Part shown: piece after piece, positions 1 to 8,571 of the stretch
Layout of the letters: each line of letters starts with the position of its first letter
How positions within the stretch are numbered: the stretch's first letter is position 1
Source of the DNA: Kineosporia babensis
GTDB taxonomy: Bacteria > Actinomycetota > Actinomycetes > Actinomycetales > Kineosporiaceae
Length of the DNA stretch: 64,000 nucleotides
Direction: 5' to 3'
NCBI RefSeq assembly: GCF_021129305.1
Contig: NZ_JAJOMB010000012.1
Coordinates: 186,001 to 250,000, forward strand
Notes under the pieces: generated by a model
Database searches by the model: none
Seen by the model: only the letters and a program-made list of their open reading frames with translations
Told to the model about the DNA's origin: nothing
Position numbers and translations under genes: made by a program

Positions 1-524
1 CGGGTGACCTGGTTCAGGTCGGAGATCAGGGCGGCTCCGGCCCCCGGGTACTGGATCTTCACCGCGCACGGCCGGCCGTCGCGCCAGACGGCCTTGTGCA
101 CCTGGCCGATCGAGGCGGCCGCGGCGGGCCGGTCGTCGAAGCTGCGGAACTTGCTGGTGCGCCAGCGCGGGCCGAGCTGCTCGGCCAGGACCTTGTGCAC
201 GGTCGCGGCGGGAAGCGGGGGAGCCGAGTCCTGCAGCTTGGTCAGGGTGGCCCGGTAGGGTCCGGCCACCTCTTCCGGCAGCGCCGCCTCGAAGACGCTC
301 AGGGCCTGGCCGAACTTCATCGCCCCGCCCTTGAGCTCACCCAGCACCCGGAACAGCTGCTCGGCGGTGCGGGCCTGCATCTCGGCCGCGACCAGCTCGG
401 CCGGCTTGCCTCCCAGGCGCTTGCCCATGCCGAGGGCGGTGCGCCCGGCGGCGGTCAGCGGGAGAGAAGCGAGCTTCGCCGTCCGGGTGACCGCGCGACG
501 CGGCAGATCTGTCACGGTCAGCAT
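1..524 (-). CDS. ABC1/UbiB-family atypical kinase (partial, N-terminal part)
   Basis: The reading frame starts at ATG 524 (MLTVTDLPRRAVTR) and runs off the left edge, so only about 174 N-terminal residues are present. The KxGQ-type motif (LKGGAMKFGQALS) and the nucleotide-loop signature SIGQVHKAVWRDG, followed by the AVKIQYPG lysine strand, are those of the ABC1/AarF/UbiB atypical kinases. In actinobacteria these proteins are usually of unknown substrate; a quinone- or lipid-related role is inferred from UbiB. The gene lies downstream of, and in the same direction as, the ThiF-like gene, with an 80-bp gap. Confidence 0.88.
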   Translation of the reverse strand, partial: MLTVTDLPRRAVTRTAKLASLPLTAAGRTALGMGKRLGGKPAELVAAEMQARTAEQLFRVLGELKGGAMKFGQALSVFEAALPEEVAGPYRATLTKLQDSAPPLPAATVHKVLAEQLGPRWRTSKFRSFDDRPAAAASIGQVHKAVWRDGRPCAVKIQYPGAGAALISDLNQVT

Positions 525-604
525 TCTCCCTGCTTGTCCTGTGTCGCGCGCGCCCGGTGGGCCCCCGATTCCAGGTTTTCCGGCCGGATCGTCGAGCCCG
601 GCGT

Positions 605-1681
605 TCACCTGGCCCCCCGGGCCGGATTGCGGTTGGACGCTTCGTCGGCGGGCGGGGTGGCCCAGGTGCAGCCGCAGGCGGGATGCACCGGCCAGAGCCG
701 CCGAGCGGTCAGGCCGTCGGGCAGCTCCACCTCCAGGGTGGCGCCCAGGGCAGCCGGCTCCACCCGCCCGTCGAGCTGGGCCAGCACCTGCAGCGCAGCC
801 AGGCCGGCGGCCAGACCGGCACTGGCGCTCTCTTCCGGCTCAGGAGAACTCTGCTCGTGCAGTTGCGCCAGCACCATCGGCCATTGCGGATCCCGGTCGC
901 ACCGATGCAGATCCAGGCACCGCAGGCACGGACTGCGGCCCGGCCGGACCAGCGGGCCGACCACCACCCCGTCCTCGCCCACCACCACGGCCAGGTGCGG
1001 AACATCAGCACTCATCAGGCGGTCGGCCCGGGTGGCGTCGGCACTGCCGTGCTCGATCAGGACCACCAGGTCGGCCAGGCCTCGGGTGCGGGCGGGCGAG
1101 CGCTCGGAATGGCCTCCGGCCCGGCGGACCACGTCGTGCCCGACCGACTGCCGGGTGCGGCCCAGATCGGGAAGCCCGGCCCCGGCCGGGGAAAGATCGG
1201 CGGCGGTGACCCGGCCGCTGTCGCGGACCACCACGGTTCCCACACCGGCAGCGGCCAGGGTGGCGCTGAGCGTGGTGCCGAGCCGGCCCGCGCCGTGAAT
1301 CACCACCAGAGCGCCGGCCCGGGCCAGAAGGAGGCGCCAGCCGTCGCCCGCGCTCGGATACACCGCGGACCACACCGTGGCGTCGGGGGTGAGCCGGGCT
1401 GCGGCCGGACCGAGACGGGCTGCCTCGGAGATCCGGGAGCCGGTCAGCACGCCGGAGGCGGCGAGCAGCCGGACCAGGGCCCGGCCGCGATCGGGATCGC
1501 CGTACGCGGACAGACCACCGGGGGCAGCCGGGTCGACGCCGTGGCGTAGGGCCTCGACCAAGGGAACGTCCTGCGGGGCCAGACCGGTGATCACGGCACC
1601 GCGCCGCCGGGAGATCCCGATCTGCAGCGTGCCCGGATCCCGCCAGACCCGCCGGAGCCCCGGCTTCAGACGTAACAGCAC
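605..1681 (-). CDS. ThiF/E1-like adenylyltransferase-family protein
   Basis: About 358 residues. I choose GTG 1681 because a strong ribosome-binding site (AAGGGGG) lies just upstream and the protein then begins MLLRLKPGLRRVWRDP, the usual N-terminus of this actinobacterial family; the frame stays open to 1834. A Rossmann-type loop (VIHGAGRLGTTLS) marks a ThiF-like nucleotide-binding fold, and a late PCLRCLDLHRCDRD segment carries the paired cysteines. Related proteins are sometimes annotated as TOMM leader-binding or cyclodehydratase-like, but no precursor peptide or modifying enzyme is seen nearby. The function is therefore open. Confidence 0.78.
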   Translation of the reverse strand: MLLRLKPGLRRVWRDPGTLQIGISRRRGAVITGLAPQDVPLVEALRHGVDPAAPGGLSAYGDPDRGRALVRLLAASGVLTGSRISEAARLGPAAARLTPDATVWSAVYPSAGDGWRLLLARAGALVVIHGAGRLGTTLSATLAAAGVGTVVVRDSGRVTAADLSPAGAGLPDLGRTRQSVGHDVVRRAGGHSERSPARTRGLADLVVLIEHGSADATRADRLMSADVPHLAVVVGEDGVVVGPLVRPGRSPCLRCLDLHRCDRDPQWPMVLAQLHEQSSPEPEESASAGLAAGLAALQVLAQLDGRVEPAALGATLEVELPDGLTARRLWPVHPACGCTWATPPADEASNRNPARGAR

Positions 1682-1739
1682 GAGTCGTTCCCCCTTCGAC
1701 CCGAGCAGGGTGTCAGGCGGGGCGAACTCGTGCGGAGGA

Positions 1740-1771
1740 TCGTCCACAGGACCGCATCGGGCTGTGGATAA
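1740..1771. promoter_or_regulatory. Inverted pair of DnaA-box-like sites
   Basis: Positions 1763-1771 read TGTGGATAA, the exact complement of the DnaA box TTATCCACA. Positions 1740-1748 read TCGTCCACA, one mismatch from TTGTCCACA. With the ThiF start at 1681 both lie in the 258-bp gap between DUF5679 and the ThiF-like gene. Binding by DnaA is an inference. Confidence 0.5.
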
Positions 1772-1775
1772 CTCT

Positions 1776-1790
1776 GGGGGCAAAACCCCC
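1776..1790 (-). terminator. Short GC hairpin downstream of DUF5679
   Basis: GGGGG/CCCCC stem with a 5-nt A/T-rich loop, about 150 bp after the DUF5679 stop. A possible terminator, but short and without a clear U-tract. Confidence 0.3.
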
Positions 1791-1939
1791 GTGGTGGCGG
1801 CCCGGACCCGCATTTCGGTCCCGGAACCCGCCACCGGTGCACCTTCGGCAGCCCGCGCCCTGCTGGTGGTGCCTGCGGGCCTGCCGAGTGCGTCGCGCGA
1901 GCCCGCTCACCGGGCCCCGCGAATGCCTGAACGTGCTGG

Positions 1940-2095
1940 TCAGGCCTTGCCGAGGATGCGGTTCAGGTTCGTTCCGCAGACCGGGCAGGTGCCCTTGGCC
2001 ATCCGCCGGCCGTTGGTCTCCACGACCTTGCCCTCGGCCTGGCGCTTCTCCTTGCACTTCACGCAGTAGAACTCGCCGCTGTAGGTGTCCGACAT
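1940..2095 (-). CDS. DUF5679-family small zinc-ribbon-like protein
   Basis: 51 residues (MSDTYSGEFYCVKCKEKRQ ... TCPVCGTNLNRILGKA), from ATG 2095 to a stop at 1940-1942. The two CxxC pairs (CVKC and CPVC) are spaced like a zinc ribbon, and the sequence matches the small actinobacterial DUF5679 family. A ribosome-binding site (AGGAGCG) lies just before the ATG. The role is unknown; binding of nucleic acid or a zinc structural role would be inference. It lies between two stretches carrying DnaA-box-like sites. Confidence 0.88.
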   Translation of the reverse strand: MSDTYSGEFYCVKCKEKRQAEGKVVETNGRRMAKGTCPVCGTNLNRILGKA

Positions 2096-2497
2096 CTTCG
2101 CTCCTGGTTACGGCTTGTGTGTGGATCTGGCTGCATCGACCGCTCGTGACGAGGCGGTGCCCTGACTGGGCGTGACGCCTTCCGCAGCGACTCCCCGGAC
2201 CGGTCGGGACGTCACATTAGCTCAGAGCGCGGGTTGTGCCTGCTTAGACGGCTAATCGGCGCGCCGGGAGGGCCGTGGACCGAGGTAATATGTCGGTTTT
2301 ATAACGGCGTGTCCGGTACTCGCAGTTAGAACTGCCACATGATCGCCGGCATGAAAATGGGCCCCGGGCCGATCACCGTGCGCCTTCCCCAGCGCGCGAA
2401 GATCGATACCCGGAGCCCTGGTGACTCACGCTAGAAGGTGCCCGGCGTGCCGTCAATCGGTTCGGGCATGCGGGGCTGCACCGGTCCTGCATCCACC

Positions 2498-2539
2498 TGT
2501 GGACAACCCTGTGGATAAAGCGCCTCGGGCTGTGGATGT
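2498..2539. promoter_or_regulatory. DnaA-box cluster
   Basis: Three sites lie in the same orientation. TGTGGACAA at 2498-2506 is the exact complement of TTGTCCACA. TGTGGATAA at 2510-2518 is the exact complement of TTATCCACA. TGTGGATGT at 2531-2539 is a weaker version. The two exact boxes are only 3 bp apart. There is no dnaA, dnaN or AT-rich unwinding element nearby, so this is not an obvious oriC; a titration or regulatory locus is the inference. Confidence 0.6.
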
Positions 2540-2663
2540 ATCCGATTTGCCCGATCGTGCAGACGGCTGCCGACCGCTCGGCGACTGCCCGAAGACGCAA
2601 GACGTAGCTGCGGTTGTGCGATCACTTGGCTGCGGAAGGCAGCTTCCCGGGGCTTTCGCCGGG

Positions 2664-2669
2664 TACCGT
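2664..2669 (+). promoter_or_regulatory. -10 box of a leaderless promoter
   Basis: TACCGT ends 6 nt before GTG 2676, so the transcript would begin at or next to the start codon. Confidence 0.6.
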
Positions 2670-2675
2670 GCCCAC

Positions 2676-3401
2676 GTGGCGAATAGCACGCCGGAACCGG
2701 CGGACGACCCCCGGGTCGAGGTGCGCCGGAGCGGCCGGCGCCGCAGCACGGTGACGGCCTACCGCGAGGGCGGCCGGACCGTGGTGCTCATCCCGGCCCG
2801 TTTCACCCGCAGCCAGGAGCGGGAATGGGTGCAGCGGATGCTCGAGCGCCTGTCCGCCCAGGAACGTCGCCGTCGCCCCGGCGACGAGGAACTGATGACG
2901 CGTGCGGTCACCCTGAACGAACGTCACCTGCGCGGGCTGGCCACTCCGGCGAGCGTCACCTGGGTCCAGAACCAGAACACCCGCTGGGGGTCGTGCACGC
3001 CGGCGGACCGCTCGATCAGGCTGAGTACCCGGCTGCTGGGGATGCCCTCATGGGTACTCGACTACGTGCTGCTGCACGAGCTCGCCCACCTGATCGAGCC
3101 CGGCCACGGCCCGGACTTCTGGTCGCTGCTGGACACCTACCCCCGCACCGAGCGCGCCCGGGGATTCCTGGAGGGGTTCTCGGCGGCGCGGGACCTGCCG
3201 GCCGACGACGACCCGCCCGGTCTCTCCCCGGACGGCGACAACCCTGCCGACCACGCCGCCCACGCAGATCAGGACGACGAGGCGGAGGAGGGCGAGGCGC
3301 GGCCGCCGGCCCGGGAGACCGATGTGGACGACGAGGACCTCGACGACACGATCGCGGACGAGCTGAGCTCAGCGCCGAGGCCCACCGCGCCCGCGTCCTA
3401 G
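2676..3401 (+). CDS. YgjP-like (DUF45/M48-type) metallopeptidase
   Basis: 241 residues from GTG 2676, chosen because a TACCGT -10 box lies 6 nt upstream (leaderless) and the upstream extension lacks family features. HELAH at residues 134-138 gives two zinc-ligand histidines, and GHGPDFW (about 143-149) supplies the third, as in YgjP/SprT-like zincins. NQNTRWGSCT (about 100-108) is the conserved family motif. The C-terminus (about 185-241) is an acidic, probably disordered tail. The substrate is unknown. The 3' end lies 13 bp from the convergent NUDIX gene. Confidence 0.85.
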   Translation: MANSTPEPADDPRVEVRRSGRRRSTVTAYREGGRTVVLIPARFTRSQEREWVQRMLERLSAQERRRRPGDEELMTRAVTLNERHLRGLATPASVTWVQNQNTRWGSCTPADRSIRLSTRLLGMPSWVLDYVLLHELAHLIEPGHGPDFWSLLDTYPRTERARGFLEGFSAARDLPADDDPPGLSPDGDNPADHAAHADQDDEAEEGEARPPARETDVDDEDLDDTIADELSSAPRPTAPAS

Positions 3402-3414
3402 TCGTTCAGAAGTC

Positions 3415-3981
3415 CTAAGCCTTCAGAACCTGCACCGCCCGCTGGATCAGCTCGGGCACCCCAGAGGCGAGGTTCTCCGGCAGGCCGCCGACCGGCCACC
3501 ACCGGACGTCGGGCGATTCGCTGCTGGGCGTCGGCGGCAGCACCTCGGCGAGCATCAGGTACTGCAGGTCGAGGTGCCAGTCCACCACGCCCGGCGCGCA
3601 CGGCGCCGGGTGCCGGGACAGCAGCACCGGCACCCCGGCCACCCGCCCGGAAAGGCCGGTCTCCTCCAGCACCTCACGGGCCGCAGCCTGGGAACCGCTG
3701 GTGTCGCCGGGCTCGAAGTGGCCGCCGGGCTGCACCCAGGTCTGCATCTTGTGGTGGAACACCAGGCAGGTCTGGGCGCCGTCGGGGCTGAGCACCGCGG
3801 CCGAGGCGGTCAGATGAGCCGGAGCCTGCTCACGGCGCAGCAGCCCGTCGCCGGTGCTGGCCAGCAGAGCCAGCCAGGAGGTCTGCTCGAACCGCTCGGC
3901 CGGACCGTCCGGCTGGGCATCGCGCAGGGCGGCGCCGACATCCTCCAGAAGCCGGCCGCCGCCCTGGGACAGGTCACTCAC
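3415..3981 (-). CDS. NUDIX hydrolase
   Basis: 188 residues. The Nudix box spans GGHFEPGDTSG to REVLEETGL and would bind divalent metal and hydrolyse a nucleoside-diphosphate-linked compound. Compared with GX5EX7REUXEEXGU, the first acidic position is Asp and there is one extra residue before REV, a variation also known in other actinobacterial Nudix proteins. The ATG at 3981 overlaps the stop of the upstream zincin gene by 4 bp, so the two are probably translationally coupled. The substrate cannot be read from the sequence. Confidence 0.85.
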   Translation of the reverse strand: MSDLSQGGGRLLEDVGAALRDAQPDGPAERFEQTSWLALLASTGDGLLRREQAPAHLTASAAVLSPDGAQTCLVFHHKMQTWVQPGGHFEPGDTSGSQAAAREVLEETGLSGRVAGVPVLLSRHPAPCAPGVVDWHLDLQYLMLAEVLPPTPSSESPDVRWWPVGGLPENLASGVPELIQRAVQVLKA

Positions 3982-5540
3982 TTCTCGTCGTCGTCCTTCT
4001 TCGGCTCGTCCGGGCTCTTCGGGTCGTCCAGCCCGCCGTCGAGCAGCTTGGCCAGCTCGGCGTCCATGTCGTCGGCCTGCGGCTCCACCTGGGCGAAGCC
4101 CAGCGGATCGGCCAGCGCGGCCTCACCCGGCGCGATGTCCGGGTGTGCCCACAGCGCATCCCGCCCGGCGGCACCCCGGGCGGCGGTCAGAGCCGACCAC
4201 ACCGCAGCCGCCTCCCGCAGCCGTCGCGGCCGCAGTTCCAGGCCGACCAGCGAGGCGAACGTGTGCTCGGCCGGGCCGCCGGCCGCCCGCCGCCGGCGGA
4301 TGGTCTCCTGCAGGGCCGAGGCGTGCGGCAGCGAGGTGCGCGCGGCCTCGTCGACCACCGTGTCCACCCAGCCCTCGACCAGGGCCAGCGCCACCTCCAG
4401 CCGGTCCAGCGCGGCCTGCTGCTGCGGGGTGCGCTCGGGCTCGAAGATGTCCGAGGCCAGGGCCTGCTGCATGGCCGCCGGGTCGCTCGGGTCGATGTCG
4501 CGGATGGCCGACTCGATCCGGTCGGTGTCGATCACGATGCCGCGGGCGTACTCCTCCACCGCGGCCAGCAGGTGCGAGCGCAGCCACGGCACCCCGGCCA
4601 CCAGCCGGGCGTGAGCCGCCTCGCGCAGCGCCAGGTAGAGCCGGACCTCGTCCTCCTCCAGGCCCAGGCCGCTGCCGAACTCGCTCAGGTTGACCGGGAT
4701 CAGCGCCACCTTGCCGGCCGGCAGCAGCGGCAGGCCCACGTCGCCGCCGCCGATCACCTCGCGCGAGAGCCCACCCAGGGCCTGGCCCAGCTGCGCCCCG
4801 AAGAACGTGCCGCCCATCTTGCGCATCATCGGCAGGGCCCCGCCCAGCACCGCGCGCATCTCCGGCGGCGCCTGCTCGGTCAGCGCCTTGGCCATCGCCT
4901 CGCCGACGCTCAGGGCGACCGGCTCGACCACGATCTTCCAGACCCCGAGCGTGTTCTCGATCCACTCGGCGCGGCTCCAGGCCTCGGTCCGCCCGGTGGC
5001 CGCGGGCAGGTCGCTGACCCGGTCCAGCCACAGATCGGCGGTGCGCAGCGCCTCGGCGACCTTGCGGTGCTGGGCTTCGCCCACGCTCGGGTCGCCGCCC
5101 TCGGCCGCCGCCTGCCGGGCCACGTTGGTGGCCAGGTCCCAGTTCACCGGGCCGTCGCCACCGGTCATCAGCATCTGCTGGACCGAGGCGAGCATGGCCT
5201 GCAGCGACTGCGGGTCCTGGGGCATCCCGGGCAGGTTCATCATCCCCGGGGGCAGGTTGTTCAGCAGGTCCGGCGGGAGGTTCGGCCCGCCGGACCCGGC
5301 GCCGCCGCCCATGAACGCGGAGAACAGCCCGGCCAGCGGGTCCTGCGGGTCGCCGCCGGGCGGGTTCTTCGGCGCGCTGCCCTGGCCACCGGTGGGCAGG
5401 TCGGAACCGAAGCCGATCCGCGGTCCGGTCCCGCCCCGGGGGGCGTCGCCCGGCTCGTTCTTCTTGTTCTGTTCCTGGCCCTCGTCGTCGCGGGGGCCTT
5501 CGGACTCAGCGTCCCGGCCGTCCCGGTTTCCCTCGCTCAT
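3978..5540 (-). CDS. Zinc-dependent metalloprotease-like protein (PF10103/DUF2342 zincin)
   Basis: 520 residues from ATG 5540, which has a good ribosome-binding site (GAGGGAG); the frame is open to 5642 but the extension looks spurious. The first ~110 residues are Gly/Pro/Asp-rich and disordered. The globular part is that of the actinobacterial DUF2342/TIGR03624 putative hydrolase family. The expected HExxH helix reads LREAAHARL, so the first zinc-binding His is Arg; I recall this as typical of the family. It is co-transcribed with NUDIX (4-bp overlap). Proteolytic activity is inferred from family naming only. Confidence 0.82.
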   Translation of the reverse strand: MSEGNRDGRDAESEGPRDDEGQEQNKKNEPGDAPRGGTGPRIGFGSDLPTGGQGSAPKNPPGGDPQDPLAGLFSAFMGGGAGSGGPNLPPDLLNNLPPGMMNLPGMPQDPQSLQAMLASVQQMLMTGGDGPVNWDLATNVARQAAAEGGDPSVGEAQHRKVAEALRTADLWLDRVSDLPAATGRTEAWSRAEWIENTLGVWKIVVEPVALSVGEAMAKALTEQAPPEMRAVLGGALPMMRKMGGTFFGAQLGQALGGLSREVIGGGDVGLPLLPAGKVALIPVNLSEFGSGLGLEEDEVRLYLALREAAHARLVAGVPWLRSHLLAAVEEYARGIVIDTDRIESAIRDIDPSDPAAMQQALASDIFEPERTPQQQAALDRLEVALALVEGWVDTVVDEAARTSLPHASALQETIRRRRAAGGPAEHTFASLVGLELRPRRLREAAAVWSALTAARGAAGRDALWAHPDIAPGEAALADPLGFAQVEPQADDMDAELAKLLDGGLDDPKSPDEPKKDDDEK

Positions 5541-5895
5541 GTTCCGTCTCCCTCGCTGACGACCGCCGGCCACCGTCGTCCGTTGCTTGCTGCTCTTCGC
5601 CGCCTGGCCACCTGCGCGCACGTCCCTCTTCCAGGGTCGCACCGATCCGCCGGGCGGTCAGCCGGGCACACCGTCACCGGCCGGTGTTGTCCCAAGATCC
5701 TGCCCGGTCCGCGACCACGATGTCCGACCGGGGTAGGCGGGATCCGTGCTGCCCCCGCCCGTCGGCTCACTGGTCTGCTCAACGCGCGACAGGGAAGCAA
5801 AGAGCCGCGATCCGCCGAGGGCGAAACCGCACCCGAAGGGGCCGTGGGGCCTACCCGGGGTGCCGGGAATCGGCTGGTGATGATGGGATTCCCCC
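5541..5895. other. 355-bp divergent intergenic region
   Basis: Lies between the divergent zincin and SDR genes and should contain both promoters. No clear -35/-10 pair, RNA gene or long repeat was recognised. Confidence 0.4.
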
Positions 5896-7401
5896 GTGAC
5901 CCCGAAACGCCGCCCCCGGTTCGTGCTCAGGACTGCCGGGCAGGCCGGGCCTGGAGTGATCGCGGTCACCGGTGCAGCCGGTCCGGCCGGGCGGGCCCTG
6001 GTCGCCTCCCTGCTGCGCCGGATGAGTGAATCCGCGCAGGTACCGGGCGATTCCGCGCCGATCCGGGTGATCGCGGTCGACGCCGCCGAGCGGATCGAGC
6101 GGCTCACCGCCCCGGCCGCCGCCACGACTGCGAAGCCGGCCGAGCGCCCGGCCGCCGAAACGCCGGCGGCGCCGAAGCCGTCTTCCGATGTGCGGGATCA
6201 GGCTCAGGATCTTGAGCCTGGCCTGGAATATTCGGCGTCACTCGAGAACCGCACCGAGCCCGAGGCGAGCGACTTACCCCCGGGGACCACAACGTCCCCA
6301 ATTACCGAGGAGAACCCCCGCCCGCGCCGCCGCTCCTACCTACCGGCCGGGCTGACTTCCCCCCTGAAGAAGCCGAAGGCCGAGGAGGAGGAAACTCCGT
6401 CCGCCCCGGAACTTGGCATCGTCCCCGGCACGGACACCGGGGTCGATTGGCGCGCCGCGGACATTTCCTCGCCCGAGGTGGTGGGTGTTCTGGATTCGGC
6501 CGACGTGGTCATCCACCTCGCCACCGCCGACGACCTCGCCCAGAACGTCACCAGTAACCCCTCCGACCGCCGCCTCCTGGCCGTACGGGCCGCTCAGGCG
6601 GTCAGCATGGCCGCCGCCGCAGTAGGGGCCCGCCGCTTCGTCGCCGTCACCAGCGCGATGGTTCTCGGTGCCCGCCCGGAGAATCCGATCCCCCTGGAGG
6701 ACGAAGCCTCCTGTCGCGCGGATCCGGACGACGGGCTGGTCGGCGACCTCCTGGAGGTAGAACGCGTCCTGGAGCGCATTCCCCGGGTGCATCCGGGTCT
6801 GGACTTCACCCTGATCCGCCCCGCCGCCCTGGTCGGCCCCGGAGTGGACACCGCCGTCACCCGGCACTTCGAGGCGCCGCGACTGCTGGTGCTGCGGGGG
6901 ACCGGTACTCGCTGGCAGTTCTGCCACGTCGACGATCTGGCCGAGGCGATCTGGACCGCAGTCACGGCCGGGATCGACGGCCCCCTGACGGTTGGCGCTG
7001 CGGGGTCGCTCGACGAAACACAGGTAGAGACGATCAGCGGCATGCGGCGCCTGGAGGTCCCTGCCGGGCTGGCCTTCAGCACCGCCGAGCGGCTGCACCG
7101 GGTGGGAGTGCTCAATACCCCGGCCAGCGAGCTCGCCTATGTGGTCCATCCCTGGGTCATCGGCTCCACCGGACTGCTCGCCGCGGGATGGCAGCCCGTC
7201 CACGGTAACGAGGCCTGCCTGCAGGGGCTGCTCGACGACCAACGCCGGCGCCGCGCTACCCCGGGATGGCGGGTGGACCGCCGCGATGCCGCCGCGATGG
7301 GTGCCGCCGGGGCCGCCGTGGCGCTGCTGGGGACCGCCGCGATCGTTCGCCAGGCCAGGTCGCGGCAGTCCAAACGTCGCCGCTCTACCCTGGACCCGTG
7401 A
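5896..7401 (+). CDS. Atypical NAD-dependent epimerase/dehydratase-like SDR with linker insert and C-terminal hydrophobic segment
   Basis: 501 residues from GTG 5896. A Rossmann loop (VTGAAGPAGRALV, about 22-34) opens the fold. A Pro/Glu/Ala-rich insert of over 100 residues (about 65-180) then separates it from the rest: DVVIHLATADD, FVAVTSAMVLG, LIRPAALVGPG and FCHVDDLAEAI are extended-SDR strands. The catalytic YxxxK is not visible; the expected place reads DGLVGDLLEVER, so classical dehydrogenase chemistry is doubtful. The C-terminus has a hydrophobic stretch (AAMGAAGAAVALLGTAAIV) and a basic tail, suggesting membrane association. Overlaps the next gene by 4 bp. Confidence 0.75.
   Translation: MTPKRRPRFVLRTAGQAGPGVIAVTGAAGPAGRALVASLLRRMSESAQVPGDSAPIRVIAVDAAERIERLTAPAAATTAKPAERPAAETPAAPKPSSDVRDQAQDLEPGLEYSASLENRTEPEASDLPPGTTTSPITEENPRPRRRSYLPAGLTSPLKKPKAEEEETPSAPELGIVPGTDTGVDWRAADISSPEVVGVLDSADVVIHLATADDLAQNVTSNPSDRRLLAVRAAQAVSMAAAAVGARRFVAVTSAMVLGARPENPIPLEDEASCRADPDDGLVGDLLEVERVLERIPRVHPGLDFTLIRPAALVGPGVDTAVTRHFEAPRLLVLRGTGTRWQFCHVDDLAEAIWTAVTAGIDGPLTVGAAGSLDETQVETISGMRRLEVPAGLAFSTAERLHRVGVLNTPASELAYVVHPWVIGSTGLLAAGWQPVHGNEACLQGLLDDQRRRRATPGWRVDRRDAAAMGAAGAAVALLGTAAIVRQARSRQSKRRRSTLDP
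6282..6299. repeat. Palindromic sequence shared with 55729-55745
   Basis: GGGGACCACAACGTCCCC, with GGGGAC/GTCCCC arms around a 6-nt centre, inside the low-complexity linker of the SDR gene. The first 17 bases recur exactly at 55729. Confidence 0.5.
7386..7391 (+). promoter_or_regulatory. -10 box of a leaderless promoter inside the SDR 3' end
   Basis: TACCCT ends 6 nt before GTG 7398. The protease gene may therefore have its own leaderless transcript as well as read-through from the SDR gene. Confidence 0.5.
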
Positions 7402-8513
7402 CCGACCGTCCCTTGACCGAGCCCGTGCACCATCCGGACGAGCGGGTTACCCGCAGATCGAGCACGCTCGACCCGCGCACCGCGGTGATGCTGATCGCCT
7501 GCCTGTTCGCGGTCCTGCTGTCCGCGCTGGTGGTGCTGCTGCCGGTGAAGTACGCGATCCTGCGCCCGGGGCCGGTGCTGAACACCCTGGGCGAGGTGGA
7601 CGGCACGCCGCTGATCTCGATCTCCGGGCGCAAGACCTACGAGACCTCCGGCACGCTCGACCTGACCACCGTCTCGGTGCTCGGCGGCCCGGACCGGAAG
7701 GTCACGCTGCTTCAGGTGTTCGACGCGTGGCTGCGTGACAGCAGCGCGGTGGTGCCGGAGGAGAGCGTTTTCACCCCGGGGGAGACGCAGGAGCAGTCCG
7801 AGGCCGAGAACGCCGCGGAGATGACCTCCTCGCAGGAGAGCGCTACCGCCGCCGCGTTGTGGGCGCTGGGCATCAAGGTGCCGACCACGCTGACCGTCGC
7901 CGGTACCGACCCCGCCGCCCCCGCCGCGGAGGTGCTCAAGAAGGACGACGTGATCCTGGGGGTAGACGGCCAGAGCATCGGGGACCTGGCCGAGTTGCGC
8001 ACCACGCTGGCCGCGACGCAGCCGGGCGACGAGGTGAAGGTACGGATCCGGCGCGCCGGGGAGGTGCGCACCGTCAGCACCGAGACGATGGAGAACAGCG
8101 CGGGCGACGTGGTCCTGGGGATCTACATCACCCCGGACTTCGACTTCCCGTTCGACGTGAAGATCCAGATCGAGGACATCGGTGGCCCGAGCGCCGGGAT
8201 GATGTTCGCCCTGGGCATCGTCGACACCCTCACCCCCGGCGATTTGACCGGGGGTAAGGACATCGCCGGGACGGGCACGATCGACGCTGACGGCACGGTG
8301 GGGCCGATCGGGGGTATCCGGCAGAAGCTGGTGGGCGCGCGGGATGCCGGCGCGGAGTACTTCCTGGCCCCCGCCGACAACTGCAACGAAGTGGTCGACC
8401 ACATCCCGGACGGGCTGGACGTGGTCCGGGTGGAGACGCTGGACCAGGCCCGCAGCGACGTAGAGGCGATCGCCGAGGGGGACACCGCGGACCTGCCGCG
8501 ATGCGAGTCCTGA
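7398..8513 (+). CDS. PDZ domain / Lon-type (S16) serine protease, membrane-anchored
   Basis: 371 residues from GTG 7398, overlapping the SDR stop (GTGA). There is one N-terminal membrane helix (about 28-50), then an extracytoplasmic region with a PDZ domain (about 160-225: VLKKDDVILGVDGQSIGDL). A Lon-like proteolytic domain follows, with the catalytic Ser in GGPSAGMMFAL (Ser265) and the Lys in GGIRQKLVGARDAG (Lys310). There is no AAA+ domain. This is the YlbL-like family common in actinobacteria and Firmicutes; the protease probably acts outside the membrane, on an unknown substrate. Confidence 0.9.
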   Translation: MTDRPLTEPVHHPDERVTRRSSTLDPRTAVMLIACLFAVLLSALVVLLPVKYAILRPGPVLNTLGEVDGTPLISISGRKTYETSGTLDLTTVSVLGGPDRKVTLLQVFDAWLRDSSAVVPEESVFTPGETQEQSEAENAAEMTSSQESATAAALWALGIKVPTTLTVAGTDPAAPAAEVLKKDDVILGVDGQSIGDLAELRTTLAATQPGDEVKVRIRRAGEVRTVSTETMENSAGDVVLGIYITPDFDFPFDVKIQIEDIGGPSAGMMFALGIVDTLTPGDLTGGKDIAGTGTIDADGTVGPIGGIRQKLVGARDAGAEYFLAPADNCNEVVDHIPDGLDVVRVETLDQARSDVEAIAEGDTADLPRCES

Positions 8514-8534
8514 GTCCTCTTCAGAACTGAGGAC
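8514..8534. terminator. Weak hairpin between convergent genes
   Basis: GTCCTC/GAGGAC arms directly after the protease stop, facing the PPA1309 gene. Only 6 bp and no U-tract. Confidence 0.3.
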
Positions 8535-8571
8535 GGTGTCCGCGCCGGCCGCCCGCGGCGCCCCTTCGCGG

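Larger units (their letters stand above)
2096..2675. other. 580-bp non-coding region with a DnaA-box cluster
   Basis: There is no convincing gene here. It holds the upstream region of DUF5679, an AT-richer patch around 2280-2310, the DnaA-box cluster at 2498-2539 and the promoter of the YgjP-like gene. The open frame extending upstream of GTG 2676 has no family-like sequence. Confidence 0.6.

Noticed and set aside
605-1681. Thiazole/oxazole-modified peptide (TOMM) cluster
   Set aside because: The ThiF-like protein stands alone, with no YcaO, dehydrogenase or precursor peptide; its neighbours are housekeeping genes.
1740-2539. Chromosomal replication origin
   Set aside because: DnaA boxes are present, but there is no dnaA, dnaN, rpmH or parAB and no AT-rich unwinding region.
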